From: Varanus komodoensis
Lineage: Eukaryota; Chordata; Lepidosauria; Squamata; Varanidae
Direction of reading: 5' to 3'
DNA: 64,000 bases
Assembly (NCBI RefSeq): GCF_004798865.1
Contig: NW_025336126.1
Location: 2,052,518-2,116,517, forward strand
Numbering within the stretch: the stretch's first letter is position 1; every line of letters begins with the position of its first letter. This document shows positions 17,895 to 28,980 of this stretch, piece after piece. Both the position numbers and the translations under genes were made by a program. A model generated the notes under the pieces. The model had not been told where the DNA came from, did no database searches, and saw only the letters and a program-made list of their open reading frames with translations.

Positions 17895-18245
17895 TGAAGA
17901 ATGGCAACTTTCAACTCTGCAGCAGGGTGTCCTTGGAGGCTCTCCCACTGCTTTCGGAATGTTGCCATTTCAGAGGCTGGATATGTGTCCATTTCTTATT
18001 CTTTTGCCGAAAGACTGGCCTGTTTGTCCTGTGCAGAGGCGGGTAAAGGTGAGACCTCTTGTTCTATGAGAGGACCAGGAATTCGGCGGCACTCTCTGGC
18101 ACATGCGCACGACATACCCTGATGTTCTGGCTTCTTTGTCTGCCGCTGGCTTTCTCTCTCTGGGGACGGGGTCTGAGCATGAAATCCTAGATGCATCTTT
18201 CAAAAACGGAGGAGCTGCAGAAGAATGATGCCAAAAGCGTGTGTG
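17895..18245 (+). repeat. Unclassified 0.35-kb repeat, copy 1
   Basis: Aligns by eye with 21845-22190 along its whole length (shared GAATGTTGCC, AGACTGG, TTTGTC, CTTTCAAAAAC/ATTTCAAAAAC and AATGATGCCAAAAG/TAATGCCAAAAG). The copies have diverged strongly. No coding potential is shared, so I take it as an old interspersed or tandem duplicate. Confidence 0.5.
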
Positions 18246-18249
18246 CATT

Positions 18250-20574
18250 ATGATCTGAATTAAAGGTGAGCATTTTAGAGTAAACCCTTTTTTAAAAGCC
18301 CTGTTCTTACGATACTAATTTTAGGAATATTCCAAGTATAGCCATTCAAATGTGCTAGAATGAATATTATGGATAATGGGGTAATCCAGAGTGATGCAGG
18401 ACAGAAAGCAGAGCTCTGTCAGCACTGCAGCCAGCAGTGCAAAAAGTCACATTTCAGATCAGAATCTGACACTGACTCCTCCAAGTTAGTGTTTTTGCCA
18501 GCCTCACACCAACCCACACCACTGAGCACCCTTGCCCCTCATTCTCAGACCGCTAGGCCTCCCGTGATTCTTTTTGTTATTCCTGTTTTGCCTGCATTTA
18601 TGTAAATCCAGCCTTCTCCAACCTGGTGGCTTTCAGCTGTTGCAGACTACAACTTCCACCATCCCAACCCTCGGTGACTTTGATGACGGACGGGATTTGT
18701 CATCTGAAATGCCTGGAAGCTACCATATAGTGGAAGAGCAGGCTGAAAGCCATGCCACACTGCAAAATAAGAACGGCTTTATCTCGATCTATATCTGCGC
18801 CTTTACTCTGCATTTGCTTTTCGTTCCCCCGCTGCCTCCGTGCAGACGTTGCCTTCCAGAAGGATGGCTTGCTCAGGTCACTCTCCGTCTTTGTCTGACT
18901 TTGTTGCTGGTGTTAATGTTATTTGCACTGCACGGCATTCTTCTCCAAGAGGTGCCTCTCCCAGTGGCTGGTTTGGGGGATCACAGGGAAGAGAAGACCG
19001 AAGGCTGCATGGAGGAAAATGGCACTGGCTCTGCACCAGTGCGTTGTGCAGTTTCCCTATTCGTATGTGGGTTGCCATGTCATCTGAGCCAGAGGGGGTG
19101 CACCGTGGCGGGTAGCTTCCAAGCCACCTGGGACCCAACGACAAGACATGGGCCCCGGGGTGGTTTTGAAGCCACTTCTGCCACGCACCTCACCAGGTTT
19201 GGATGACACGGCAGGGCACACGATCCACGTGTGAGCAGGGGAATCACACAACATGCATCCCTCGGCTCCTTTTCCCCACAATCATCTAAAGTCAGCTGTC
19301 GCCTTCGGCCACATTAGACATGTTGTGACAACATTGCACTTTAGATTTTGCTTTTCGTTTTTACAAAACATAGCCGGCTCAGAGGACCTGATTTTCAGGC
19401 GGACTCCAGTAGAGCTGGAAAGGATTAAAAAGTGCTTTCCCCACGCAGCACCACGCTCACAATGGAAAACGGGCTTCCATGCCTCCCGTTGTTGCAAAAA
19501 GCTTTATTTTGCATCGTGTCTCTTTTGTCCTGTAGGCTGCGACCCAAAACACTCTTCCTGGGACAGTATTCAGCACACGGATGCCTTTAAGATATGATGG
19601 ATGACAACCCCCACATCCCCAGTGTGACTATGTTGAGTGGGGATGATGGAGGTTGCAGTCTAACCAATCCCCATGGGGACACCAGGATTGGGGAATGCTG
19701 TACTAAGGAATCAATTACTTCTGACTGCATTCAGGATGCATGTAACTGCTCTGTCAGTCTAGCAGTTACTCTAGGAGGTTTCTGTAATTTTAGGCTTTTT
19801 CAGACTGTGGGCTTCCTAAAAACAGATACATAAAGAGATGTGGTGGGTAGTACTGCCAGTCGGCACTCTAGTCAAAGGTAGATCTCCAGATATTGTGGAT
19901 TTCAGGTCTCAGGACTCCTGACCACTGGCCATGCTAGAAAACGCTTCTGGGAACTGAAGTCCAAAACATCTGGGGATCTATGTTCTGCTCGCCCATGATC
20001 CAGGCAACTCTCTCTACTCCGAAAGAGACGAAGCTGTTGCTCCAGATCCTTCAGCCTGCATTTGCCACTGCTTTTGGAGTGGTCCTTCCAGTGTGTTCAG
20101 AGCTACCGGTGAAAGGCGTGGCAACTCAGTTTTAAGATTGGATGCTAACATGGTCCAGGGTGAAATGCGGCTGTAATGTTGGCTGGGAGGCATTTCCAGT
20201 GGTTGCTTAGCGGTAAAATACAGCTGCAGAACTTGTGTAAACACAGCATTTTATAAGAGAGCAGCAAATGGGCCTTCAATAAAATGCTGAGTGTTTTTGC
20301 TTGGTGCTCCGCCAGCCGCAGTTGTCAACAGGGCTCCTAAGCAGAGGGATTCTTCTAGAGTCTGGATGTTGTAACCATCATGGCTAAACAGCATTAGATG
20401 TGCAATTTAGATTTGGACTAGAAGCATCACAGACTGAAAGCAGTAAACTGTCATGGTTTGCACCAATGGGGTCTTGGGAAATCTAATGCCAAAGGCATGG
20501 CTCTCTCAGCCTTTTGCAACACAAGCAGCAAAGCATTTTGTCATAGCTTCTTAAGTCTGGGGTTGGAAGCCTCA
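18250..20574. other. Repeat-rich intergenic stretch
   Basis: Contains fold-back MITE copies near 18610-18665, 19585-19700 and 19882-19980. The longest frame (18574-19206, 210 codons) starts inside one of these repeats and resembles no family. Nothing else supported. Confidence 0.4.
19882..19980. repeat. Fold-back MITE
   Basis: Arms TCCAGATATTGTGGATTTCA and the inverse ending CCAAAACATCTGG enclose CCACTGGCCATGCTAG, the loop sequence also seen in the copy at 21563-21660. Confidence 0.6.
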
Positions 20575-20579
20575 CACAG

Positions 20580-20655
20580 TCCAGATGTTTTGCTCTGCAA
20601 CCCTCATAATCCCTGGTCATTGGGCATCCCGGCTGGGGCTTGTGGGAGTTAGGGA
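20580..20655. repeat. Fold-back MITE
   Basis: Arm CCAGATGTTTTGCTCTGCAA with a partial inverse arm ending TTGTGGGAGTTAGG. Confidence 0.55.
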
Positions 20656-20674
20656 CAGAAGAAGAGTCCTGCTG

Positions 20675-20840
20675 GATCTCACCATCGTTTCCAGTGGCCA
20701 ATCGGCTGCCCATAGGAAACCAAAAAGCAGGATATGAGTGAAACAGCACCCTCGTGCCCATGCTCCCCAGCAATTGGTGCACACAGGCATGCTGCCTCTG
20801 ATATTGGAGACAGCGTATGGCCATCAGAACAAGTCACCAG
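20675..20840 (-). repeat. Squamate interspersed repeat (GATCCAGCAGG-type tail)
   Basis: The reverse strand reads ATCAGAGGCAGCATGCCT and ends TGAGATCCAGCAGGACTCTT. The same family is at 39155-39345 in plus orientation. I recognise the type from reptile genomes but not its exact library name. Confidence 0.55.
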
Positions 20841-21562
20841 TGATAGCCTTCTCCTCCTCTGGGTTTAGCCTGAAACATCTGAGGGGAACCAGCTGACTTG
20901 CCAAATCCACCTCAGAAGAGTAAATTTCCATGTGCTCTTCTCCATATCTGACCTCCACCAGCATAACCAGTACAGCTGGACCTAAGGACCTTCCCTTGGC
21001 GCTTGCGAGGATGTGAGACGGGGCCTTCCGGAGGCTGCTTCCAGGCTTTGGAGCCCCCTGCTAAGGGAGACCAACTTGCCTGCCTCTGACCCTCAAAATC
21101 TGCAGCTACCCCAAAAATGTGGGGGACGAAATAAATGCTCTCAGAACAGGCACTTCAGTCCCTGCCCTTGAAGTCTCCTTCCTAGAGCATCCAGGAGTGC
21201 AGTCCTCTATGGTTCCTCCCCACTTCCCCGGGTGATCCGGGGACTCTCTAGGAACAAAGCTTCTAGGACAGGAAACATGGAGCTTGTTCTCATGGTGTGG
21301 ATGGGGGGAAGCTAAATGTGCATCAGCACAGAAGTGAGTGGATGTGAGGAGGGGTAGTTTGTGTGAGTGTTAGGTGGGCTTGGGGGAATCTAAGTCCCTA
21401 AGAGATTACCCCCGAGGAAGCACAGCACAGGTGTCCCAGTCTTAGAAGTGTGTAAATATTAGAAGGAAAACAAGTGACAAGCGTGGTGGAAATGAATGCT
21501 ATATGTGGGCTGGCTGTAGATCAGCACCATGACGGATGCCTCACAGGGCCAAAAAGTACGTC

Positions 21563-21660
21563 TCCAGACATTTGGACTTTCCGCTGCCAGGATTCCTTGC
21601 CATTGGCCATGCTAGAAAGGAATCCCAAGAGCTGAAGACCAGAATGTTTGGAGATCTACA
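21563..21660. repeat. Fold-back MITE
   Basis: Arms TCCAGACATTTGGAC and GACCAGAATGTTTGGAGA pair imperfectly; the loop shares CCATTGGCCATGCTAG with other copies. Confidence 0.6.
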
Positions 21661-21844
21661 CCATGTCCACCTGTGCCTTATGGAGTTGAATAGGAAGCAT
21701 CTTCCCAGAATTCCCTACAGGTCAGCTGGAGTGATTCATATGTTAGGACCATAAATTGGGGACAAGCAAAACCCTGGACTGGGAAAGAGCAGGGCTAGGC
21801 TCACTGCTTGAGACTGGCGGGGACAGAGGGGAGAACCACGTGGC

Positions 21845-22190
21845 AAACATCTTTGTTACAAAAAACCCTTGGAGACTGAACTGTTCTACTGGTTTCCCGA
21901 ATGTTGCTGCCTCTAATATTGGCTTCATGTCTACTGATTGCTCTTTTGCCCAGAGACTGGACCGTGTGTTCCACTTACAGAGCAGAAAGGGTTGGAGATC
22001 TCAGTGTATGTAGGGAACTATATTTTGGGACACCTTCAAGCGCATGTGGACGTTCTTCAGTGCTCTGGTTTTCTTTGTCCGCTGGCCTGTTTCCTTGCCA
22101 CGTGCATTCCTTCGAGGCCTGAAGTCCCACACAAGCATTTCAAAAACTCAGGGACCATGGAAGTATAATGCCAAAAGGGTCTGTGCCCCA
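21845..22190 (+). repeat. Unclassified 0.35-kb repeat, copy 2
   Basis: Second diverged copy of the element at 17895-18245, same orientation, 3.95 kb away. Confidence 0.5.
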
Positions 22191-22757
22191 TGTATGTATA
22201 TATGTATGTATGTGGTATGAACAAAGTGAGAGTCTTTTAAAATAAGTCACTTATTTATTTATTTTTTTAAAGTTCATATTAACCTTTTGACAATTCTGAT
22301 TTCAACCCTCCCATAGCAGAGCTGGGTCCTGAAATAAATTTAAGGGCAGCACAGCGCAGGGACACATGAACACTGGAATGGATATTGTCTTGGTCCAGGT
22401 GAAATCCAGAGGAACTCTAGATTCATCTCAGGACCAAAAGCGAGGCTTGAATCAACAGGAATTAGAAGCAATTAGATTTAGATAAAAAAGGATTTGAGAT
22501 CAGAGTGTGCACTGATGCCATTAGAAATTAGTGCAAGTTTTTTTTTTCTTTCTCTTTTGCTTCTGCTTCCCAAAGAAGAAACAAAGATTGCAACACATTG
22601 CTGTGACGAGAGGCTCTGGAGTCATCCCAGTGGCAGTGGCTGGGAACCAGTGTCCATCCCAGTCCCTGCAGGAATGCTTTTATCTAAAGAAGGAACAGGC
22701 ACAGTCTAATGCGGGGGAGGGGGTGTCACAGGGAATTTGTCCCAGAGTCAAATAGTG

Positions 22758-23920
22758 CCATATTTTTCGCTCTATAAGACGCACCTGACCATAAGACGCA
22801 CCTAGTTTTTAGAGGAGGAAAACAAGAAAAAAATATTCTGAATCAAATGGTTTACTAAACTATTTAATAAACTATAACAGAATACAGTAATACCGTATTT
22901 CAACCTTGTAAAGTGAACAGCAGTCAACAGTGGCATTAAGAACCATCATCACTGTCATTAACAAAAGAGAGACTTTAAAGTTTGAGTACTCTTCTAGTTT
23001 TCGTTGAACCCATAGAACTCATCATCACTAGAGTCAGAGTTTATGAAGCTCTGTCGCTCACAATCACTGACATCACTTTCTTAGTCAGTAGTGGAATTAC
23101 TGAAGGAATCCACAGTCTACACCAGTTATACAAGAGCTGCTGCAGACAATTCAATAACAAATCTAAAAAAGCCAGTAATGTCCACGCTGCCCTACTAGTA
23201 AATAATAGAAAAAAACTTCTGACAAAAAATGAGATATTGTACGGTAAATCAAACACACAGCGGACTAAGTAGCCTTTGAAGAATAAACTTCATACACGAA
23301 GGTAATGCTGTTCAAATATCCACTGATCCTAAAAAAAAACATGTCTGACCAACTAACAGATAACTGATCCATGGAAAGCTTCCTGATAATCGCAGGCACA
23401 TTCCCCATCACTTCCCCATGGGCTTCATTAAAAGACAGGTTGCCATTTGAGAACACACACCGACCTGTGATTAACAGTTCTCACCTGCGCCGGGGGGGGG
23501 GGGGGGGGGCAGGGCGCGCCGGGGGCGTGCCCGCCAGGGGGTGCCACGGGGTGCAGGCGGCCGGCAGCGTGCCAGCGATGGTCTTCCGGGTGGCGCAACG
23601 GTGGCGGCAGCAGGTCTTCCTGGGCGGTGGGGGTGAGCGGTCCATCTCTCCGTGCTCTCCATGTGGCCGACGGGTTAAAGGCCGCGGCTCCTCCTCCTCC
23701 ACACACCTCTCCCTGAGCAGCACAGATCTCACCTGCGCTGGAGGGGGGCGGGTGGAGCAGGGCATGCCGAATGCGTGCCGGCCAGGTGGTGTCACATGGT
23801 GCAGGCGGCCGGCAGTGTCCCAGGCGTCAGGCACACAGACATTCGCTCTATAAGACGCACAGACATTTCCCCTTACTTTTGAGGGGGAAAAAAGTGCGTC
23901 TTATAGCGTGAAAAATACGG
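22758..23920 (-). mobile_element. DNA transposon remnant, TIR CCGTATTTTTC..., Tc1/mariner-pogo type
   Basis: The ends are inverted copies of CCRTATTTTTCGCTCTATAAG with TA next to the right end and TA three bases outside the left end. On the minus strand near 23060-22985 the sequence reads SDCERQSF followed by an acidic Ser/Asp tail and stop, as at the C-terminus of pogo/Tigger-like transposases. The rest of the transposase is missing or decayed. Between 23479 and 23830 is a GC-rich internal duplication of about 100 bp whose copies start at 23479 and 23727. Superfamily assignment is moderate. Confidence 0.55.
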
Positions 23921-23969
23921 TAGGTCCCATTCATGTAGTTCCCAAACATTATTTTTATTTCACATTGCA

Positions 23970-24115
23970 TTATATTATATCTATTATTTTGCATTTCTAT
24001 ACCACCCAAAGCCAAGCTTTCCAGGAGATTCACAAATCACCCATCCAGGTTTCAACCAGGCCCAATCCTGCTTAGCTTCCAAGAATAGGGAGGCTCAGGC
24101 ACTTCAGGCTACACA
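23970..24115 (-). repeat. 5S rRNA-derived SINE
   Basis: The minus strand reads GGAAGCTAAGCAGGATTGGG followed by CCTGGATGGGTGATTT, as in 5S rRNA, then an L2-like tail (GGGTGGTATAGAAATGCAAA). Confidence 0.7.
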
Positions 24116-24406
24116 GAAACACACGCTCCCGTCCCACTTCTGCACAGTGGGATTCAGAAGAGCGGTGGCACAGTGAGGGCTCTGCTGCGCCTTTTCTGCC
24201 TCTCTATCAATCTGGCGTAGGAAGCTTTCTGATCTTGCTCCAAGATGCCAACGTGCCCAGCCCTGCATCACTCTCGCAGCACAACACCCTTTAGATGAGT
24301 CAACCAAGCTCCATAACCTTAGGGGAAATCCTTGAACTGTGACAACGCTGGGGACAACTGGGACAACAGTTCTGTGCAATCCAGGTAAGTGGGGGAACAG
24401 TGCACA

Positions 24407-24434
<28 letters not shown>
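24407..24434. repeat. (TG)n microsatellite
   Basis: About 13 TG dinucleotides ending in a short GCGCGC run. Confidence 0.9.
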
Positions 24435-24437
<3 letters not shown>

Positions 24438-24779
24438 ATGGAGGAGAGCAACCTTGCCAGAGCCTCAGACAAGAAGGATAAAAAGAGAACGGCTGCCTTT
24501 GGTCCTGCTGCTTAGCTCCGTGGCTCTTCTGAAGAAGCAGCGGAACGAGAAATCAGTCAGGTGCGTGCCTCTGGGAAGCGGGAGAGGACTGACGGTGCAA
24601 AAGGAGCTTCAGGGCTGATGGGAACATCACTGGCATAGAGATGGGTCAGCCCTTTGCACCTGCTGCCAAAATCAGGGTACGTGAGCGGAAAGGACATGTG
24701 TGAACTGGCTCAGGAGAACTAGCGACTGCTGCCAGCACTGGTGCTAATTCTACCCCGTCCTTCTGCTCCTTCTTTGAGG

Positions 24780-25060
24780 AGGCAGCCAGAGGAGTGTTTT
24801 GGGCTGGAGGAGGGACAAGGAAAGGGGGAGAGGGCAAGAAAGGGGTAGTGTGTGGGTGGAAGATGAGGGAGAAAGGGAAATTAAATAGGAAATTGTGAAG
24901 GAGAAGAAAAGGCTGTGGGTGGGGGAGTGAGGCTTGGGGAGGAGAGCAGAGAGAACAGAATGGAAAGAAAAGGAAAGATGAAATGAGAAAGTAAGACAGG
25001 AGAAACCATGGGAAAAGTTAGGGAGAGAGGAAAAAAGAGTGGGTTGAATAGAGGGATCAC
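24780..25060 (+). repeat. Purine-rich tract
   Basis: About 280 bp with A/G making up most bases on the plus strand, including GAAAGAAAAGGAAAGATGAA. Low complexity; no gene. Confidence 0.6.
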
Positions 25061-27514
25061 AGAGCCACTTAGTGCATTAATACCCTGTGACTAGACTGAA
25101 CAGAGGAGGTGGAAAAAGCTGGAAGGATATTTGGACGATTGTGTTGCCATCTTAAATGAACCACCAGGGCCTGCTTTGCACCCAGCCACCCATTCCTGCT
25201 GTTCCCAGAAGAGCAGAAGTTGGGGGGGGGGACCCTATTATCATATTTGATGGCGCTTGAGCACACCTTATTCCAGAGCATCCATTGTTCTAGTGCTTGG
25301 TGCGCTGTCCCGGAGACCTTGGTTTCCTGCTCCAGGCAACAGAGAGGAAGAGCTACTTTGGTGAAAGCCCTGTGTTTCACTTGCGCACACACCTCTTTTA
25401 ACTGTCTGGCTCTTAAGGCTACGAGGATTGAGGAGAGCCATCGATCCAGGTGACTGCCTGGCTCTCCCAGTTAAACAATCTTCTTTCTCAAGCAAGTCCA
25501 TTTGGGGAATGTTACTGAGTGCTATGCTTGGGATTTGCAAAGACAAAACAGAGCTCTGTGTTTATTTTGATTACTGTAAGTTAGCTCCTAATTTCTCCGG
25601 GGAGTTGGCATCATGTAGGGGACCAGGTTGCCTGGTTGCTTGAGATGCGCGACTGTTTATAATTGGAAGAAGTCATTGGCTTTGTGTTGAGAAACTGGCC
25701 CTCTTCCCAAGAGAAACTTTCTGTAAATCCCCAAATCCATAAGGAGAGAAAAAGACCTTCTGATAAGGGTATATACACGGATCAGTTGTTCTGTAACAGT
25801 CATAATTTAATTCCTGATTTGCTTATACCAAGATTTACCCATAATATTTAAGGGTGAGTTATACTTAGACCTTTTTCAGTTGCTGAAATCAAGATACATT
25901 AAGTCAGAGGGTCCTATGGTCCCTAGACATGTCTGATTCCCATCTCCAAGGCTAGAGATGGTACTCCAAGCTCGAAGCTGAGAACTGGGGCTCCAACCCC
26001 ACCTGCAACAACTGGCAAGGAAGGAACTGCAACCTTGGAGAGGAGGAAAGAGGAAGGTTTTACTGGGCATAGAGGGGATGGGACTGAATAAGCAGGACAT
26101 AAAATATCCTGACACATCTTCTGTTTTCCTCCCCCTCCGATGGCAACTCCCTTATCTAGCAAACATGCACCATGGGAGAACAAGGTGAATCTCACCTCCA
26201 CTGTTTCTCACACAACTTGCAAAGAATACATATTAGCTTCTGAGTTCAGGGGCTTAGGCTAATCACCATAGGACTAGGTTAATAGTCTAGATTCAACCCA
26301 TTCTATTAGGGTTTCTGAGCCTTTTGGGGGTCACTGGGGACATTTAAAATATTGAAATAATGTGGGAGCACTCACAAAACGGCTGCAACAATGACTGGCT
26401 TGGTTGGTGATACTACTTGCTTGCCTAAGTGAACCAAATAAATATGATGCCAGAAGGTAGGCCTTCCTTTGCCGAACTTCCAGTTGAAAAATAAATGAGT
26501 TATTTTAAAAGGTTAAAGCAATCAGAGAGGCTGGCTGGCACCCAGAAAGATGACTACAGGCATGACCATTTTGGAAATGCTGGGCACTTGGTGTTCTACT
26601 TCTGGGTAGCTCAGAGCGCTCATTCCCTTGGGCTTCTTCCTATAGGTCTCCGTTTCCATGGTGGATTATTCCCTAAAGAACGTCAATATTCTATTTCAGT
26701 AATATCCTTATTCACTGGCTTGGGGAATGACTTCCAGGCAGTCCATTTTAAGTCTAGTTCAAGTAATAAGGAGTTGCACATCCTTATCAAATGTATCAAA
26801 TTAAAACAGGACCATCCCTCTTCCTTCCATCCAAAGAAGTAAAACTATACAAATGACTTGCCTTTGAGGGTCTCCCCCTCTCTCCTTCTGGGCGAGGGAC
26901 TGCCTGGAATGGAAGACGGCACCTTCACAGCCACGGATTCTTACCAGACCAGTACCCAGGCCGGCCTGTGCCAGAACGGTCCTGAATATTCAGGCCATGC
27001 CTTGTCCTGTCATCCAAACCCAGGGACGGTGAGGTTTGTGAGGGCTGAACAATCCTCGCAAGACCACGCTTAAGGCACAACGCATGGGCACCGGGTCCAA
27101 GCAGCACAACTAGACACGGCCTGAAAATTCAGAATGGCTGCCTGCCCACCTCAGAACCCATAAGCCACAGCGGACTGTTAAATGGTGTGAACTGGCAGGT
27201 GCACTGTGGCCTCCCTTCACGAGCAGTCTCTCTGCAGCATCGCTGAATGATCTACTCACACTAGATGAGGTGACCCAGAAAAATTGCTAATAGGATGCAG
27301 GCTGGAAGAATGCAAGGCCAGGGCGGTGAGTCATGTAAAGCTGGCTGCCTGTTGAACTCCGGCATTTGAGCTCTAGTGGTGTTGCTGGTGGACAGCCCTC
27401 CCCAGCTCGCTGCCCTCCAGCTGTTCTGACTCAAACTCTCCTAAGTGTAGCCAGCATGGCCAGGTCAGAGATGCAAGGAGTCATAGTCTAAAAGCTCAGG
27501 AGGGCACCTGGGGA

Positions 27515-27615
27515 AACCTGGGTTAGGGTGTTAGGCAAGGGCCAGGGAGATCCAGGTTCAAAGCTGTTCTCAGCCATGACGCCAACCTACCTCACAGGGT
27601 TGTTGTGTGGATGCA
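27515..27615 (+). repeat. CORE-SINE fragment
   Basis: Plus-oriented fragment with a B-box-like AGGTTCAAAGC and ACCTACCTCACAGGGTTGTT of the CORE region. Confidence 0.6.
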
Positions 27616-28054
27616 AGCATGTGACCACACAGGTGTTCTCCCCCGAATGGGACAAAAACTCAACAGAAGTTTATTTATGTCAAGTATGTTCATCCCACAT
27701 TTCAACTTTCCAAAATGGCTCACAACAATTGAAATGGGAGAGAGAAAGAGGGGCCATGCCATGCCATCAGTCCCAGAAACTGAAAAACCAAGGCAGGCAA
27801 GGAAAGGCGAGTGAAGGGGAGAAAATGGGAGCGGAATCAAGATCAGAACAAGATGGTGAGGTATAAGCAGGAGTTCAAGTGTCCCTTGGGTCAGGCTGAC
27901 CTTCCCCTGCTGGTGTTCTTGCCATGAATAGTGGTGAGGGTTTCCTTTCCTTGAGGGACACGCTTCTATGGTCCAGGGCAGTTGGCACTGAGTGCTCTTT
28001 TGGACCAGGAAGGGGGACACGAGCTCCCTGCATGCAGCTTTGCCAGCGGAGGGA

Positions 28055-28125
28055 TGGATCCAGCTTGATCTCAGACTAGATGGCCCGGGAGGCCCCTTCT
28101 GACTCGCTCTGTTTCTGTTTCTCTC
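28055..28125 (+). mobile_element. CR1 LINE 3' end
   Basis: Carries GATGGCCCGGGAGGCCCCTT and CTGACTCGCTCTGTTTCTG, the same CR1 tail as at 8700 and 13258. Confidence 0.6.
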
Positions 28126-28739
28126 CTTCACCTTCTTGTTATTCCTGCGGGCAAAGTCCCCCATGACCCTAGGTTGCAGGCTGACCACAACAGCCGGAAT
28201 CTGCTTCCCTTCCACCCTTCAGTCCCTGGGACAGCATAAAATCCCCTTTCTCTGCAGATGATTTGTTTATTTGGATTAGCAGCATTTCCTTTTCATGTAA
28301 TACATAAAACAAATTCCTTCTTGCTTATGCAGCTAGGATTGCTTTCCTGGGATAATGCTTGCACAATAACTGACCGGCATGGGAAAAAAACCCACTCTCC
28401 CTGTTGGGGCTTCTGCCGCAAGGCTGCTGGATTAGTAAGGCTCAAAGCTTTCAGCTGAGCTTGGAGCTGCGCCTGTAACAGCAGCCAAGTACAGGAGATG
28501 TTAGCGGGTGAAGGATGGGGATTAATCTTCCTCCGGATCAGCTTGCCATGGATGTTTCCACACTGAGTCGCTGCTGAAACAGCAAAGGTGCAGGAATGCA
28601 GCCTTCTGGTCACTGGGCGATGCTTGATGTGATCTGGCTGAGCACTGAAGTCAAGGTGGTGCTCTTTGAAGTAGCAACCTCCCACACATTACCAGTGAAG
28701 GAAGATCCCTGCTCACCAAGAGGTGCCCTCATTTCCCAT

Positions 28740-28980
28740 TTTTATTTATTTATTTATGGATTTATATCCTGCCTTTTTCCTTCAAGGGGCTCAAGGCAGC
28801 TTACATCATTCTCCTCCTCCATCTTATCCCCACAACAACAACCCTTTGAGGTAGGTTGGGCTGAGAGTCTGTGACTGGCCCAAAGTCACCCAGTTGGCAC
28901 CATGGCTGAGCGGGGACTCGAACCCAGATCCTCTGAGTCCCAGTCCCACACTCTTAAACACTACGCCACACTGGCTCTCC
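28740..28980 (-). repeat. MIR-type CORE-SINE
   Basis: Near full-length, minus-oriented copy. The reverse strand begins GAGAGCCAGTGTGGCGTAGT (A box), has a B box GGGTTCGAGTC, the CORE and a tail ending in TAAATAAATAAA. Best preserved copy of the family in the window. Confidence 0.85.

Noticed and set aside
18574-19206. 210-codon plus-strand frame
   Set aside because: Begins inside a fold-back MITE, matches no family and has no splice partners; a frame of this length is expected about once by chance in this window.
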